In this document: positions 9,089 to 17,367 of the stretch, one piece after another
How positions within the stretch are numbered: position 1 is the first letter of the stretch
Layout of the letters: every line of letters begins with the position of its first letter
Assembly: GCF_000333955.1 (NCBI RefSeq)
Contig: NZ_CAPS01000036.1
Coordinates: 1 to 44,359, forward strand
Reading direction: 5' to 3'
Length of the DNA stretch: 44,359 nt
From: Rhodococcus sp. AW25M09
GTDB taxonomy: Bacteria > Actinomycetota > Actinomycetes > Mycobacteriales > Mycobacteriaceae
Translations under genes and position numbers: made by a program
The notes under the pieces: model-generated
Seen by the model: the letters and a program-made list of their open reading frames with translations, nothing else
Database searches by the model: none
What the model was told of the DNA's origin: nothing

Positions 9089-9943
9089 ATGAGTGTCGAA
9101 GCGAATACCCGGGCGATCGAGAAGAACGTCGTGACCGATTTCAGTGATCGCATGAGCTACGGTTCGTACCTGCACCTCGACGCGCTGCTCAGTGCCCAGA
9201 AGCCGGTGAGCACCCCGGAGCATCACGACGAACTGCTGTTCATCATTCAGCACCAAACCACCGAGCTCTGGCTCAAGCTGGTGCTGCACGAGACGCTGGC
9301 CGCCCGCGCAGCGCTCGATGCCGACGACATCGCTACCGCACTCAAGTGCGTCGCTCGCGTCAAACACATTCAGAAGACGTTGACCGAGCAGTGGTCGGTG
9401 CTGGCCACGCTCACCCCCACCGAGTACTCGCAGTTCCGTGACTTTCTCGGCAACTCGTCGGGATTTCAGTCGTATCAGTACCGGGCCGTGGAGTTCGTGC
9501 TCGGCAACAAGAACGCGGGCATGCTGACAGTATTCGAGTCCGATCCCGCTGCACATCAACTACTTTCGACGCTGCTGCACGAGCCGAGCCTGTACGACGC
9601 GTTCTGGCAGTCACTGGCGCGGCAGGGCTACGAGGTGCCGGAATCTGCGTTGGGTCGAGACATCACCACGGCGTACACGTTCAACGATGACCTGATGCCG
9701 CTGATCACATTCGTCTACGAGAACCACACCGAACATTGGGCCGTGTACGAGGCATTCGAAGAGTTCGTCGATCTGGAGGAGAACTTCCAGCTCTGGCGTT
9801 TCCGGCATATGCGGACGGTGCTCCGGACCATCGGAATGAAGAGCGGGACGGGAGGATCGAGTGGCGTCGGATTCTTGCAGAAGGCTCTCGAACTCACCTT
9901 CTTCCCCGAATTACTCGCAGTGAGAACGGAGATCGGACGATGA
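9089..9943 (+). CDS. kynA: tryptophan 2,3-dioxygenase
   Basis: Haem enzyme that opens the indole ring of L-tryptophan to N-formylkynurenine, the first step of the kynurenine route. 284 aa, the normal bacterial length. Visible family signatures are MSYGSYLHLDALL, the active-site FIIQHQTTELWLKL with its histidine, FREFLG-like FRDFLGNSSGFQSYQYR, and the C-terminal haem-ligand region WRFRHMRTVLRTIGMKSGTGGSSG. Its stop overlaps the kynU start by 4 bp (ATGA at 9940-9943), so the two are translationally coupled. No kynurenine formamidase gene sits in this operon. Confidence 0.97.
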   Translation: MSVEANTRAIEKNVVTDFSDRMSYGSYLHLDALLSAQKPVSTPEHHDELLFIIQHQTTELWLKLVLHETLAARAALDADDIATALKCVARVKHIQKTLTEQWSVLATLTPTEYSQFRDFLGNSSGFQSYQYRAVEFVLGNKNAGMLTVFESDPAAHQLLSTLLHEPSLYDAFWQSLARQGYEVPESALGRDITTAYTFNDDLMPLITFVYENHTEHWAVYEAFEEFVDLEENFQLWRFRHMRTVLRTIGMKSGTGGSSGVGFLQKALELTFFPELLAVRTEIGR

Positions 9944-11151
9944 TGGAACGTGCACGCGAGCTCGACGACAGGGATCCGCTCCGCAGCTATCGCGACAAAT
10001 TCCTCGGTAGCGACGACCCGTCGATCAGCGCATACCTCGACGGCAACTCGCTGGGTCGACCGACGAAGGCGAGCGTCGAACGGATCAACGCCTTCATGAC
10101 GCAGGACTGGGCCGGACGCCTGATCCGCGGCTGGGACGAGCAGTGGTTCGACCTCCCCGTCACCATCGGCGACGCGCTGGCCGAGGCCGCGCTCGGAGCC
10201 GCGCCCGGGCAGACCACTATCGGCGATTCGACGACGGTGCTGCTGTACAAGCTGGCGCGGGCGGCGATAGCGTTGCGGCCGGGCCGCACCGAGATCGTGC
10301 TGGACCGCGACAACTTCCCGACCGATCGATACTTGCTGGAAGGCATTGCGGGCGAGTCGAATCTGACCCTGCGGTGGATCGAGACCGACCGGCGTAGTGG
10401 AGTCACCAGCGAGCAACTCGCCGAGGTGGTGGGGGAGAACACCGCGCTGGTGGTGATCAGTCATGTCGCCTACCGGTCCGGCTTCCTCGCAAACGTCGCC
10501 GACGCCACGCGGATAACGCACGCAGGCGGCGCTCTGCTGCTACTCGACGTGAGTCATTCCGTCGGATCGGTTCCCCTCGAATTGGATTCCTGGGGAGTGG
10601 ATCTGGCCGTCGGGTGTACCTACAAGTACCTCAACGGCGGTCCGGGTTCGCCGGCCTTCGCGTACGTGCGGGCCGATCTTCTCGCGGATTTCACCCAGCC
10701 GATCTGGGGGTGGATGGGCCGAGCCGATCCGTTCGAGATGGCTCAGGACTACGTTCCGGCACAAGGCATTCGACGCGTCATCAGTGGTACGCCGTCGGTG
10801 TTCGGCATGATCGCGATGCAAGACACCATCGAGATGCTGGCCGAGGTGGGAATGGACGCGGTGCGCGCGAAGTCGGTTGCGCTCACCGAGTACGCCCTCG
10901 AACTGGTCCGCGAGATGTTGGTGCCGCTGGGCGTCGAGATTGCGTCCCCCGAGGATTCGACTCGACGCGGAGGTCACGTGACCATCGATCATCCCGAGTT
11001 CAAGGCGATCACCGCACGGCTCTGGGAGCAGGGCGTCATCCCGGATTACCGAGCACCGCAGGGTATCCGGTTGGGGTTGAGTCCGCTCAGTACGTCCTAT
11101 CGTGAGGTGTATCTGGGGATCGTGGCGATTCGTGACGAACTCCGCGCATAG
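9940..11151 (+). CDS. kynU: kynureninase
   Basis: PLP enzyme that cleaves L-kynurenine to anthranilate and alanine. 403 aa. The internal aldimine lysine is residue 229 in GCTYKYLNGGPGSPAF. The substrate and cofactor regions LDGNSLGRPTKAS, DNFPTDRYLLEG and SHVAYRSGF are conserved. The start is taken at ATG 9940, which overlaps the kynA stop by 4 bp; the longer in-frame opening at 9736 lies wholly within kynA. The 3' end overlaps the regulator gene by about 20 bp. With kynA it leads from tryptophan to anthranilate, for catabolism or, less likely, NAD-related use. Confidence 0.96.
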   Translation: MMERARELDDRDPLRSYRDKFLGSDDPSISAYLDGNSLGRPTKASVERINAFMTQDWAGRLIRGWDEQWFDLPVTIGDALAEAALGAAPGQTTIGDSTTVLLYKLARAAIALRPGRTEIVLDRDNFPTDRYLLEGIAGESNLTLRWIETDRRSGVTSEQLAEVVGENTALVVISHVAYRSGFLANVADATRITHAGGALLLLDVSHSVGSVPLELDSWGVDLAVGCTYKYLNGGPGSPAFAYVRADLLADFTQPIWGWMGRADPFEMAQDYVPAQGIRRVISGTPSVFGMIAMQDTIEMLAEVGMDAVRAKSVALTEYALELVREMLVPLGVEIASPEDSTRRGGHVTIDHPEFKAITARLWEQGVIPDYRAPQGIRLGLSPLSTSYREVYLGIVAIRDELRA

Positions 11152-11980
11152 CGTCGCCGGGGCGATTCTCGACGATCTCGACTCCCGCCCGGGAAGCGCC
11201 ACGTCCTTGGTGCGCACGGTGCTCGGAGCCTATGTTCGCACCCTCGGTGGATGGTTCGCCATCGCCGATTTCGTCGTCTGGATGGACGCGCTCGGAGTGC
11301 CATCGGAGAGCACCCGCATCGCGGTGACCAGGCTGAAGAAGAAGGGCGTCGTCGAATCGAGTATTCACCGGGGCCGCACCGGCTATCGCATCACCGAGCA
11401 GGCCGACGCGATGTTCTCTCGCGGAGACGGCCGGATCTTCGGGTTTCGGCGGATGGCCGACGGCGATCCGTTTCGGTTGATCTCGTTCACCATTCCAGAG
11501 ACGCAACGTGCGGCCCGCCACCAACTCAGGCGTCGCCTCACCGGAATAGGCTGCGGCACAGTGTCCCCCGGGTTGTGGATCGCGCCCGAGTATCTCGCGG
11601 ACGAGGCCGGTGCCATCATCGACGCGCTGGAGCTCTCGCGGTACGTGACGACCTTCGTCACTTCGGAGGTCGCGCCTCCCGGCACCCTGCGTGAGAGCGC
11701 TGCCCAGTGGTGGGACCTGGCCGGGATCGCCGATCGGCATCGCGCATTCCTGGCCGCCTGCGACGCCGAGGTCCCGGTCCAGGACGCGCGCGAAGCCTTC
11801 GTCACGTTCGCGCCTCTGCTCGACGAGTGGCGCGTCATTCCGTACGTCGACCCGGGTCTTCCCCCGTGCATGACGCCGGAGGACTGGCCGGGAACCCGGG
11901 CCGTCGCGACCTTCGAGGCAGCGCGGGAGCGCTGCCTCGAGGTCAGCCGGGAATGGATCGACACAACGCGCGTCGGCTAG
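11132..11980 (+). CDS. PaaX-family transcriptional regulator
   Basis: About 282 aa. The N-terminal winged-helix part (SLVRTVLGAYVRTLGGWFAIADFVVWM, then STRIAVTRLKKKGVVESSIHRGRTGYRIT) and the central region (GLWIAPEYLADEAGAIIDALELSRYVTTF) match PaaX-like repressors, which usually sense aryl-CoA esters such as phenylacetyl-CoA. I take the start at GTG 11132, overlapping the end of kynU by 20 bp; an upstream in-frame ATG at 11102 is possible. Its place as third gene of the kyn operon suggests it controls tryptophan breakdown, perhaps sensing anthraniloyl-CoA or a kynurenine intermediate. That role is inference. Confidence 0.87.
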   Translation: MTNSAHSVAGAILDDLDSRPGSATSLVRTVLGAYVRTLGGWFAIADFVVWMDALGVPSESTRIAVTRLKKKGVVESSIHRGRTGYRITEQADAMFSRGDGRIFGFRRMADGDPFRLISFTIPETQRAARHQLRRRLTGIGCGTVSPGLWIAPEYLADEAGAIIDALELSRYVTTFVTSEVAPPGTLRESAAQWWDLAGIADRHRAFLAACDAEVPVQDAREAFVTFAPLLDEWRVIPYVDPGLPPCMTPEDWPGTRAVATFEAARERCLEVSREWIDTTRVG

Positions 11981-12729
11981 AGGGCCTGCGCTTCCTGGTA
12001 CGACGGCTCACGCTTCTTGATGTACGAGATGACGCGATACGTTATGGGCAGGACGATGATCTCGGCCAGGGTCTTCCAGATGAAGCCGACGATCACGTAG
12101 TTGACGAAATCAGCCCACGTGCTGATGCCGATGACACCGGCAGCGATGGAGCAGAAGATCAGAGTGTCGAAGAACTCGCCGACGATGGTCGATCCGATCA
12201 GGCGTGCCCACAGATGCTTCTCCTTGGTGCGTTCCTTGATCTTGACCAGGACGACGGAGTTGAGGAGCTGCCCGACGGTGTATCCGGCGAGACCGGCGAG
12301 AACGAGTCGGGGGACGACGCCGACGACGCTTTCGAGGGCGGCCTGGTTCTCGTAGAACGAGGCGGCGGGGAGTTCGATGGCGATCCAGAAGCACACGGAG
12401 GTGAGCAGCAGGGAGCCGAAACCGAGATAGATCGCGCGGCGCGTGGCCTTGAGCCCGTAGACCTCGCTGAGCACGTCGCCGAGGATGTAGGCGAGGGGGA
12501 ACAGGAAGAACGCGCCGTCGGTGTTGATCGGCAGAATTTGGAACGGTCCGAGCATGACGTCGGACGAGGCGAAGAAGGCGACACCTTTGCTGGCGGCCAC
12601 GTTCGAGATCAGCAGCGTCGCGACGAACAGCGCGACGATGGCGGGGTAGTAGCCCCGGCTGATGTGAGCGAACGTGGCCTGCCCAGACTCGGTGCCGCCG
12701 TCGGGGGCGGTGTGTCGGGTAGTAGTCAC
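11977..12729 (-). CDS. yhhQ: queuosine precursor transporter, YhhQ/VUT family
   Basis: About 250 aa with six predicted membrane helices. It has the VUT/YhhQ pattern: LLISNVAASKG, FLFPLAYILGDVLSEVYG, and AGYTVGQLLNSVVLVKIKERT...LIGSTIVGEFFDTLIF. Members import queuosine precursors (preQ0, preQ1 or queuine, depending on species). The GTG start at 12729 is chosen because the 55 residues before it in frame have no membrane-protein character and overlap gluQ. It follows gluQ by 37 bp on the same strand, so they form one operon. The gene ends 4 bp inside the end of the convergent PaaX-type gene. Confidence 0.87.
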   Translation of the reverse strand: MTTTRHTAPDGGTESGQATFAHISRGYYPAIVALFVATLLISNVAASKGVAFFASSDVMLGPFQILPINTDGAFFLFPLAYILGDVLSEVYGLKATRRAIYLGFGSLLLTSVCFWIAIELPAASFYENQAALESVVGVVPRLVLAGLAGYTVGQLLNSVVLVKIKERTKEKHLWARLIGSTIVGEFFDTLIFCSIAAGVIGISTWADFVNYVIVGFIWKTLAEIIVLPITYRVISYIKKREPSYQEAQAL

Positions 12730-12766
12730 CGCTCGATCCAAGCACCGATGATCGGCGTTCTGCGAA

Positions 12767-13627
12767 TCAGGCGGTTGACGGGTCGAACACCCACGGCTCG
12801 CGTGGCACGAGCGTCGGCTTCCACTGCTCGAGCAGTTCCTCGGCGTTCTTCGCGTTCGGCATACCGAGAGAGGCGGTGATGAGCGACCACGCATCGGGTC
12901 GTTCGCGTAGCGTCACCGCGCCGTCGCGCTTGGCCAACCTCTTGCCCTCGACATTGAGCGCAAGGGGAACGTGAATGTAGGTCGCGGGGGTGAGGCCGAG
13001 GAGCTGAGCCAGATATCCCTGCCGAGGCGCGGAGGTGAGGAGGTCGTCGCCGCGCACGATCTGGTCGACGCCCTGCGCACCGTCGTCGACGACGACGGCG
13101 AGGTTGTACGCGGGAACGCCGTCGGATCGACGCACCACGAAGTCGTCCACCTGGCCCCGGAAGAGTCCGTGCAGCTGGTCGACGATGGTGAAGTGCGTTT
13201 TTTGGGAACGTAGACGAATAGCCGGTGGACGGTCCTTTTTAGCTCGCTCTGTGGTGCTCAGGTTTCGGCAGGTTCCTGGGTACGCGCCGTCGGGAGCGTG
13301 GGGTGCAGAGGCGGCCTGTTGGATTTCCCGACGCGTGCAGAAACACTCGTAGGTCATTCCGGCGGCAGTGAGCGTGCGAATCCTGGCGTCGTAGATCTCC
13401 CGACGCTCGGATTGACGCGTGATCGGGCCGTCCCACTCGAGTCCGATGGCCGCGAGGTCGTCGAGCTGACGCTGCTCCGATCCGGGTTTCACGCGATCGA
13501 GGTCTTCCACGCGCATCACGAACCGACGTTCGGTGGAGCGAGCGAACAGCCAGGCCAGCAATGCCGTGCGCAGATTGCCGAGATGCAGATCGCCCGAGGG
13601 ACTGGGAGCGAAGCGTCCGGCGGGCAT
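12767..13627 (-). CDS. gluQ: glutamyl-Q tRNA(Asp) synthetase (GluQRS)
   Basis: Attaches glutamate to the cyclopentene ring of queuosine-34 in tRNA(Asp). 286 aa, the catalytic-domain-only size that sets this enzyme apart from GluRS. The class I signature is in GRFAPSPSGDLHLGNLRTALLAW. The KMSKS-like loop is reduced to KRLAKRDGAVTLRE. A zinc-binding knuckle is visible as CFCTRREI...YPGTC. Because it modifies only Q-containing tRNA, its presence implies that the organism makes or salvages queuosine. It is first in an operon with yhhQ. Confidence 0.94.
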   Translation of the reverse strand: MPAGRFAPSPSGDLHLGNLRTALLAWLFARSTERRFVMRVEDLDRVKPGSEQRQLDDLAAIGLEWDGPITRQSERREIYDARIRTLTAAGMTYECFCTRREIQQAASAPHAPDGAYPGTCRNLSTTERAKKDRPPAIRLRSQKTHFTIVDQLHGLFRGQVDDFVVRRSDGVPAYNLAVVVDDGAQGVDQIVRGDDLLTSAPRQGYLAQLLGLTPATYIHVPLALNVEGKRLAKRDGAVTLRERPDAWSLITASLGMPNAKNAEELLEQWKPTLVPREPWVFDPSTA

Positions 13628-13660
13628 GAAGTCATCGTAGATTCACGCGGGAGCCCCCTT

Positions 13661-13751
13661 CGCAAACGCGCGCGCGTTCGCTGAAAGCGCGCGAACTTGC
13701 GGCCCAACGGGGCCTAATCTGCGCGCACCTGGCAAACGCGCGCGCATTTGC
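13661..13751. repeat. two copies of a GCAAACGCGCGCG palindromic repeat
   Basis: GCAAACGCGCGCGCGTTCGC (13662-13681) and GCAAACGCGCGCGCATTTGC (13732-13751) are near-perfect 20-bp palindromes 50 bp apart, with GCGCGAACTTGCGG between them. They lie in the 269-bp gene-free gap between divergent gluQ and the radical SAM gene. Nothing else is recognisable there apart from a short G-rich stretch at 13750-13805. Confidence 0.7.
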
Positions 13752-13896
13752 GACGGATTGGGGGCGACGGATTGGGGGCCGGGGACGGGAGGCGGGGCCG
13801 GGGCGCGTCTGGGCGCTGTGCACACTGCGCAGGCACACTGGAAGTGAACGCGACGTTAGGCCGGGTTTCCTGAGCGAGATGACATGGAGGCCGAGG

Positions 13897-15333
13897 ATGA
13901 CAGTGCGTGAGAAGGTCGAGGCCTATGCGCGTCGAATGGAGATTCGCACGCGTCCGGTCGATCCCCGTACCCGAGCGGCGCTGACGGAGAGGTGGGCGGC
14001 GCTTCCACCTGCGGCCCGAACGCCGGCACAAACGCTGGGGCGGCATGCGGTGGGCTGCGAGGGAACCCACGGGGTATTCCCGAAGTGCAACCTCACCTGC
14101 AGTCCCTGCTACCACAGCGCGGATGCGAACAAGGTACGCATCGACGGTGAGCACACGCTGCGAGAAGTCGAGGCGCAACTGGCATTCCTGGCCGAACGAC
14201 GCGGTCCGCGGGCGCACGCACAACTGATCGGCGGCGAAGTGAGTTTGCTCGATCCCGAAGTCCACGCCGCGGCACTGTCGATCATGCGTCAGTACGGACG
14301 CGAGCCGATGTCGTTCACCCATGGCGACTTCGACTACGACTACCTGCAAGCTGTGGTGCTCGACGGCGACGGGCAGGCACGATTTTCGCGGGTGTCCTTT
14401 GCTGCGCACTTCGACAAGCTGATGCGCGGACGGAGCGGAATCCCGCGCCCGCGAACAGAAGCCGAACTCACTCCCTATCGGCGACGCTTCGCGGAGATGT
14501 TCACCCGATTGAAGAACGAGCATGGGGTGGCGTCGTATCTCGCGCACAACATGACCGTCACGCCGGACAACATCGACGAGGTTGCCGCGGTGGTGAGCGA
14601 TGTGGTCGGCATGGGCGGCTATTCGATGGTCTCCTTCCAGCCCGCGGCCTTCGTCGGAGACGAGCGGCGCTGGAGCGGTGACTACCGGGAAATCGACATC
14701 GATACCGTCTGGGAGCAGATCGAACTCGGTATGGGACAACCGATCTCGTACCAGTCGATCCAGTTCGGTGATCCGCGCTGCAACAGAACGGCCTTGGGCT
14801 TCATGGTCGGCTCGACGTGGCATTCGTTCCTCGACGTCGGACGCCCGGCAGAGGAACGCGCTCGCGACGAGTTCTTCACCCATCTGGGCGGAGTGAACTT
14901 CGGCGGTTCCGATCCGCTGACGCTGGTTCTGAAACTGCTCCGAGTGCTGGTTGGTCATCCGAGTGGCATCGCCGTGGCGGGGCGGTGGTTCGCGAGCGTC
15001 CTGCGACGATGTGGCACCGGTGAAGTGGTTCAGGCGCTTGTTCGCAGAGACATTCGCCCGATGAACTTCGTCGTCCACCGTTTCATGGATGCCGAAAACG
15101 TCGCTCCCGCATGGAAACTGATGCAATCCGGTGAGACCGCATCGGATCCGGTGCTGCTCGAAACTCAGGAGAGGCTAGTGGCCTGCACCTATTCGATGGC
15201 GCACCCCGAGACCGGTGAACTCGTACCCGCGTGCGTCCAGCACTCGGTACTGGATCCGGGTGAGAATCAGGAACTGCGAAAGCTGCTTCCGCTGCTCGTG
15301 TCGGGCTCGAAGACCCCTGATTGCTGCAGCTGA
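13897..15333 (+). CDS. radical SAM protein of unknown function
   Basis: 478 aa. The 4Fe-4S cluster motif is CNLTCSPC at residues 64-71 (CxxxCxxC) in VFPKCNLTCSPCYHSAD. It is followed by a glycine-rich SAM-binding segment (AQLIGGEVSLLDPE), and the rest resembles a partial TIM barrel. The C-terminal third has further cysteines (CNRTALG, LRRCG, VACTYSM, PACVQHS) and the protein ends in DCCS. This may point to an auxiliary cluster. ATG 13897 is chosen because GGAGG sits 6 bp upstream; ATG 13879 is the alternative. It stands alone, with a strong terminator after it. The substrate is unknown; I cannot place it in a named subfamily. Confidence 0.85.
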   Translation: MTVREKVEAYARRMEIRTRPVDPRTRAALTERWAALPPAARTPAQTLGRHAVGCEGTHGVFPKCNLTCSPCYHSADANKVRIDGEHTLREVEAQLAFLAERRGPRAHAQLIGGEVSLLDPEVHAAALSIMRQYGREPMSFTHGDFDYDYLQAVVLDGDGQARFSRVSFAAHFDKLMRGRSGIPRPRTEAELTPYRRRFAEMFTRLKNEHGVASYLAHNMTVTPDNIDEVAAVVSDVVGMGGYSMVSFQPAAFVGDERRWSGDYREIDIDTVWEQIELGMGQPISYQSIQFGDPRCNRTALGFMVGSTWHSFLDVGRPAEERARDEFFTHLGGVNFGGSDPLTLVLKLLRVLVGHPSGIAVAGRWFASVLRRCGTGEVVQALVRRDIRPMNFVVHRFMDAENVAPAWKLMQSGETASDPVLLETQERLVACTYSMAHPETGELVPACVQHSVLDPGENQELRKLLPLLVSGSKTPDCCS

Positions 15334-15338
15334 GGTCC

Positions 15339-15375
15339 GCTCGGGTGGTGCCCAGTCATGCGGCACCACCCGAGC
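15339..15375. terminator. bidirectional terminator hairpin
   Basis: GCTCGGGTGGTGCC (15339-15352) and GGCACCACCCGAGC (15362-15375) form a perfect 14-bp stem with a 9-base loop. It lies between the convergent radical SAM and ferritin-like genes. No T-run follows, as is usual in these high-GC genomes. Confidence 0.8.
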
Positions 15376-15386
15376 GAGAGCTTCGG

Positions 15387-16346
15387 CTATCCGCCGCTGG
15401 TGTTGAGCTCGCCGTTGACGCCTGCGGGGAAGAATCCGCCGGACCTGACCGGAGCCGGATTCAGGTACACGATATTGAGCACCTGGCCGGGTGAGCGGGA
15501 ATACGCGATTCCGTTGGCGTCCAACGGAACAAGGTTGGCTGCACCGTCGAGCGTGATTCCCTGATCCAGATCGTCCGGCCCATCGAGGCTGTCTCGCGCG
15601 TCGGAGATGGCGTTCGCGGGAGCCTCGAGACCCAGAGAGAACAAGCTCGTACGGATGATGCCCGCGTGGTAGGCCTCGGCTGCCAGAATGCCGGCAGCGG
15701 CTTCGAGATAGGTCTTGTTCGACACCAGCGGTGCCGCGCCCTTGTAGGCGGTGACGCCGACGTCCTCGAAGATGAACGCACCGAGCAAGAAGTTCTTCTC
15801 GTTCGCGTAGACATCGAAGGTCTCACCCGCGCCGATCAGCCCGGCTGCCATGGCGGCGGCAGTGAAGCTGGCGTCGAGATCGATCGCCGGCCGCGCTACT
15901 GCCGCGTTTCCGAGTGCTCCGCGCAGAAACGCCACGTGATTGAGCTCGTCGAAGGCGATTTCCTCGGCGTATGCCTTGATCAACTTGCTCTCGAATGTCA
16001 CCTGCCGACCTCCGGTGACGGGGCCGGGAGTTCCGGTTCCGCCCACGAGGGTGTCTGGCAGACCCTTTCCGGTTACCGCCCGCTGGTAGAACTCGGCTTC
16101 CAGGTACTCGAGGTTGAGTGCGAAGTTCAGGATCGCTGCATCGGATGGGCCTTGGCCGGGCATTCCGGGGATGAGCGGCCCATCCGAGGAGCCGAAGGGG
16201 AAGGCGGATGCGACGCCCGAGCCCACGGTCATTGCTGCGCCTGCGCCCAATCCGGTGAGACCGGCTGCCCGCATGAAGCGTCGGCGATCCAGACCGTTTT
16301 CCGAGCTACTGCTGATGGCCTTGGTGATGAATTTCTTGTCGAACAT
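15387..16346 (-). CDS. Tat-exported ferritin-like domain protein
   Basis: 319 aa. A twin-arginine signal is clear: [23 protein letters not shown] with an ASA cleavage site near residue 48. The mature part has the ferritin-like helical pattern ([59 protein letters not shown]), including the Glu and E/DxxH residues of a di-iron site. Family members are annotated as desiccation-related or ferritin_2 proteins, with poorly known roles in oxidative or drying stress outside the membrane. It appears monocistronic. Confidence 0.88.
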   Translation of the reverse strand: MFDKKFITKAISSSSENGLDRRRFMRAAGLTGLGAGAAMTVGSGVASAFPFGSSDGPLIPGMPGQGPSDAAILNFALNLEYLEAEFYQRAVTGKGLPDTLVGGTGTPGPVTGGRQVTFESKLIKAYAEEIAFDELNHVAFLRGALGNAAVARPAIDLDASFTAAAMAAGLIGAGETFDVYANEKNFLLGAFIFEDVGVTAYKGAAPLVSNKTYLEAAAGILAAEAYHAGIIRTSLFSLGLEAPANAISDARDSLDGPDDLDQGITLDGAANLVPLDANGIAYSRSPGQVLNIVYLNPAPVRSGGFFPAGVNGELNTSGG

Positions 16347-16521
16347 ATGCGACGGTGCCTCTCGTCCAGGTGATGTGCATGATGCCGACGCCCCCGTGGA
16401 CCAGCCAACAGTAGCCCCTGGAAGGGCTATCTGTACTTTTCCTCAGGAAATTCCTATGGTGCTGCTGAGAAGCCCTGTGCGTTGTCCAGTGACGCCTCTG
16501 GCGGTCAGCTGGGTCGCCCTG

Positions 16522-16890
16522 TCAGGGGTTGGCGGGGGAGTCCTGGCTGAACGTGTTCTGCCAGCGGCCATCTTTTCGGAGCCAGAGCGAGCTGATGAAC
16601 ATCGACTCGTCCACGCTGCTTTGAGGCCGTTGGTAATCGGCGCGATAGCAGAGCATCGCTGCATCTGTAGACACCTCGATCAGTTTCGCTTTCGTGATCG
16701 AGTAGGACGCGATGCTGGGCCCGTCGGATAGCTGGTTTGCGTGGTCCGCCCTCGAGGCGAAGCCTGTGGGATACACCCCGACGAAGTCGGCAGAGAGTAA
16801 TTCGAGATCGGCGTCTGCGTCGCCGTTGGTCAACGCATCCCAGACGCGAGATTCGAGTCCGATGAAAAATTGGATTCCGAGATCGTGCAT
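16522..16890 (-). CDS. DUF4440/SnoaL-like (NTF2 fold) protein
   Basis: 122 aa. The sequence IQFFIGLESRVWDALTNGDADADLELLSADFVGVYPTGF, then SITKAKLIEVSTDAAMLCYRADYQ and SSLWLRKDGRWQNTFSQDSP, follows the DUF4440 layout: helical N-terminus and a curved sheet ending in W-x-x-x-DGRW. These small proteins bind or turn over diverse small molecules. ATG 16890 is chosen because residues encoded upstream in the same frame belong to the remnant of another gene. The function is unassigned. Confidence 0.78.
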   Translation of the reverse strand: MHDLGIQFFIGLESRVWDALTNGDADADLELLSADFVGVYPTGFASRADHANQLSDGPSIASYSITKAKLIEVSTDAAMLCYRADYQRPQSSVDESMFISSLWLRKDGRWQNTFSQDSPANP

Positions 16891-17003
16891 CCGGTCAGTA
16901 TCGCAGCGTGCTCGGACGAGCGAACTGGACGATGCCTCGGCCGCTGGCGCGAGTTCTGTTGTTGCACGAAGACACATCGAAAACGAGCCCGGAACCTTAG
17001 GGG

Positions 17004-17298
17004 CTAGAGCAGCGCGAACTCGTAGTCGAGTAGGTCGGGTACGTCCTTCTCTCTGGTGAGTCGGATGAAAGAACTCGGAGTCCATTTCGAATTCCTCCGC
17101 CAGTTCGGTAGTGGGCCACCGCACGCGTTTCAGCCCGTAGGGAGCTACGAAGGTGGACAGCCAGGTAGCTTAGGTGTGCATCAGGCCGGTATGCCCGATG
17201 GAGAATTCGTATGTCCCTGGTGCATCACCATGCAGCCACGAGAACATCTCCCTTCCGAAAACTGTTGTTGCGCTACGTAGGGGGATTCGCCGTGCGGC
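17004..17298 (-). pseudogene. decayed gene remnant (in-frame stop plus frameshift)
   Basis: Reading the minus strand from 17298 gives a continuous, protein-like sequence: LRSATTVFGREMFSWLHGD, then PGTYEFSIGHTGLMHT. It is broken by a TAA at 17172-17170, then resumes in the same frame as ATWLSTFVAPYGLKRVRWPTTELAEEF and SEFFHPTHQRE. Near 17048 a one-base shift moves the coherent reading to KDVPDLLDYEFALL followed by TAG at 17004. No in-frame start codon remains and the frame is closed by TGA at 17301. I do not recognise the family. The 477-bp gap 16891-17367 otherwise holds no gene. Confidence 0.55.
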
Positions 17299-17367
17299 TC
17301 ACGTCGCTTGACTTCATTCAACCTGGATGATTGCTCGGTTGTGTCTCGCACAGGAAATGTCACCACC

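Noticed and set aside
12897..12950. GluQRS judged as a truncated glutamyl-tRNA synthetase
   Set aside because: The short length, altered KMSKS loop and zinc knuckle are normal for GluQRS, so this is not a broken gltX.
13666..13751. CRISPR-like spaced repeats
   Set aside because: Only two repeat units with imperfect palindromes and no cas genes; better described as intergenic palindromes.
13714..15126. 470-codon open frame antisense to the radical SAM gene
   Set aside because: It mirrors the codon periodicity of the plus-strand gene, has no domain signature and is rich in Arg/His/Gly as expected for an antisense shadow in GC-rich DNA.
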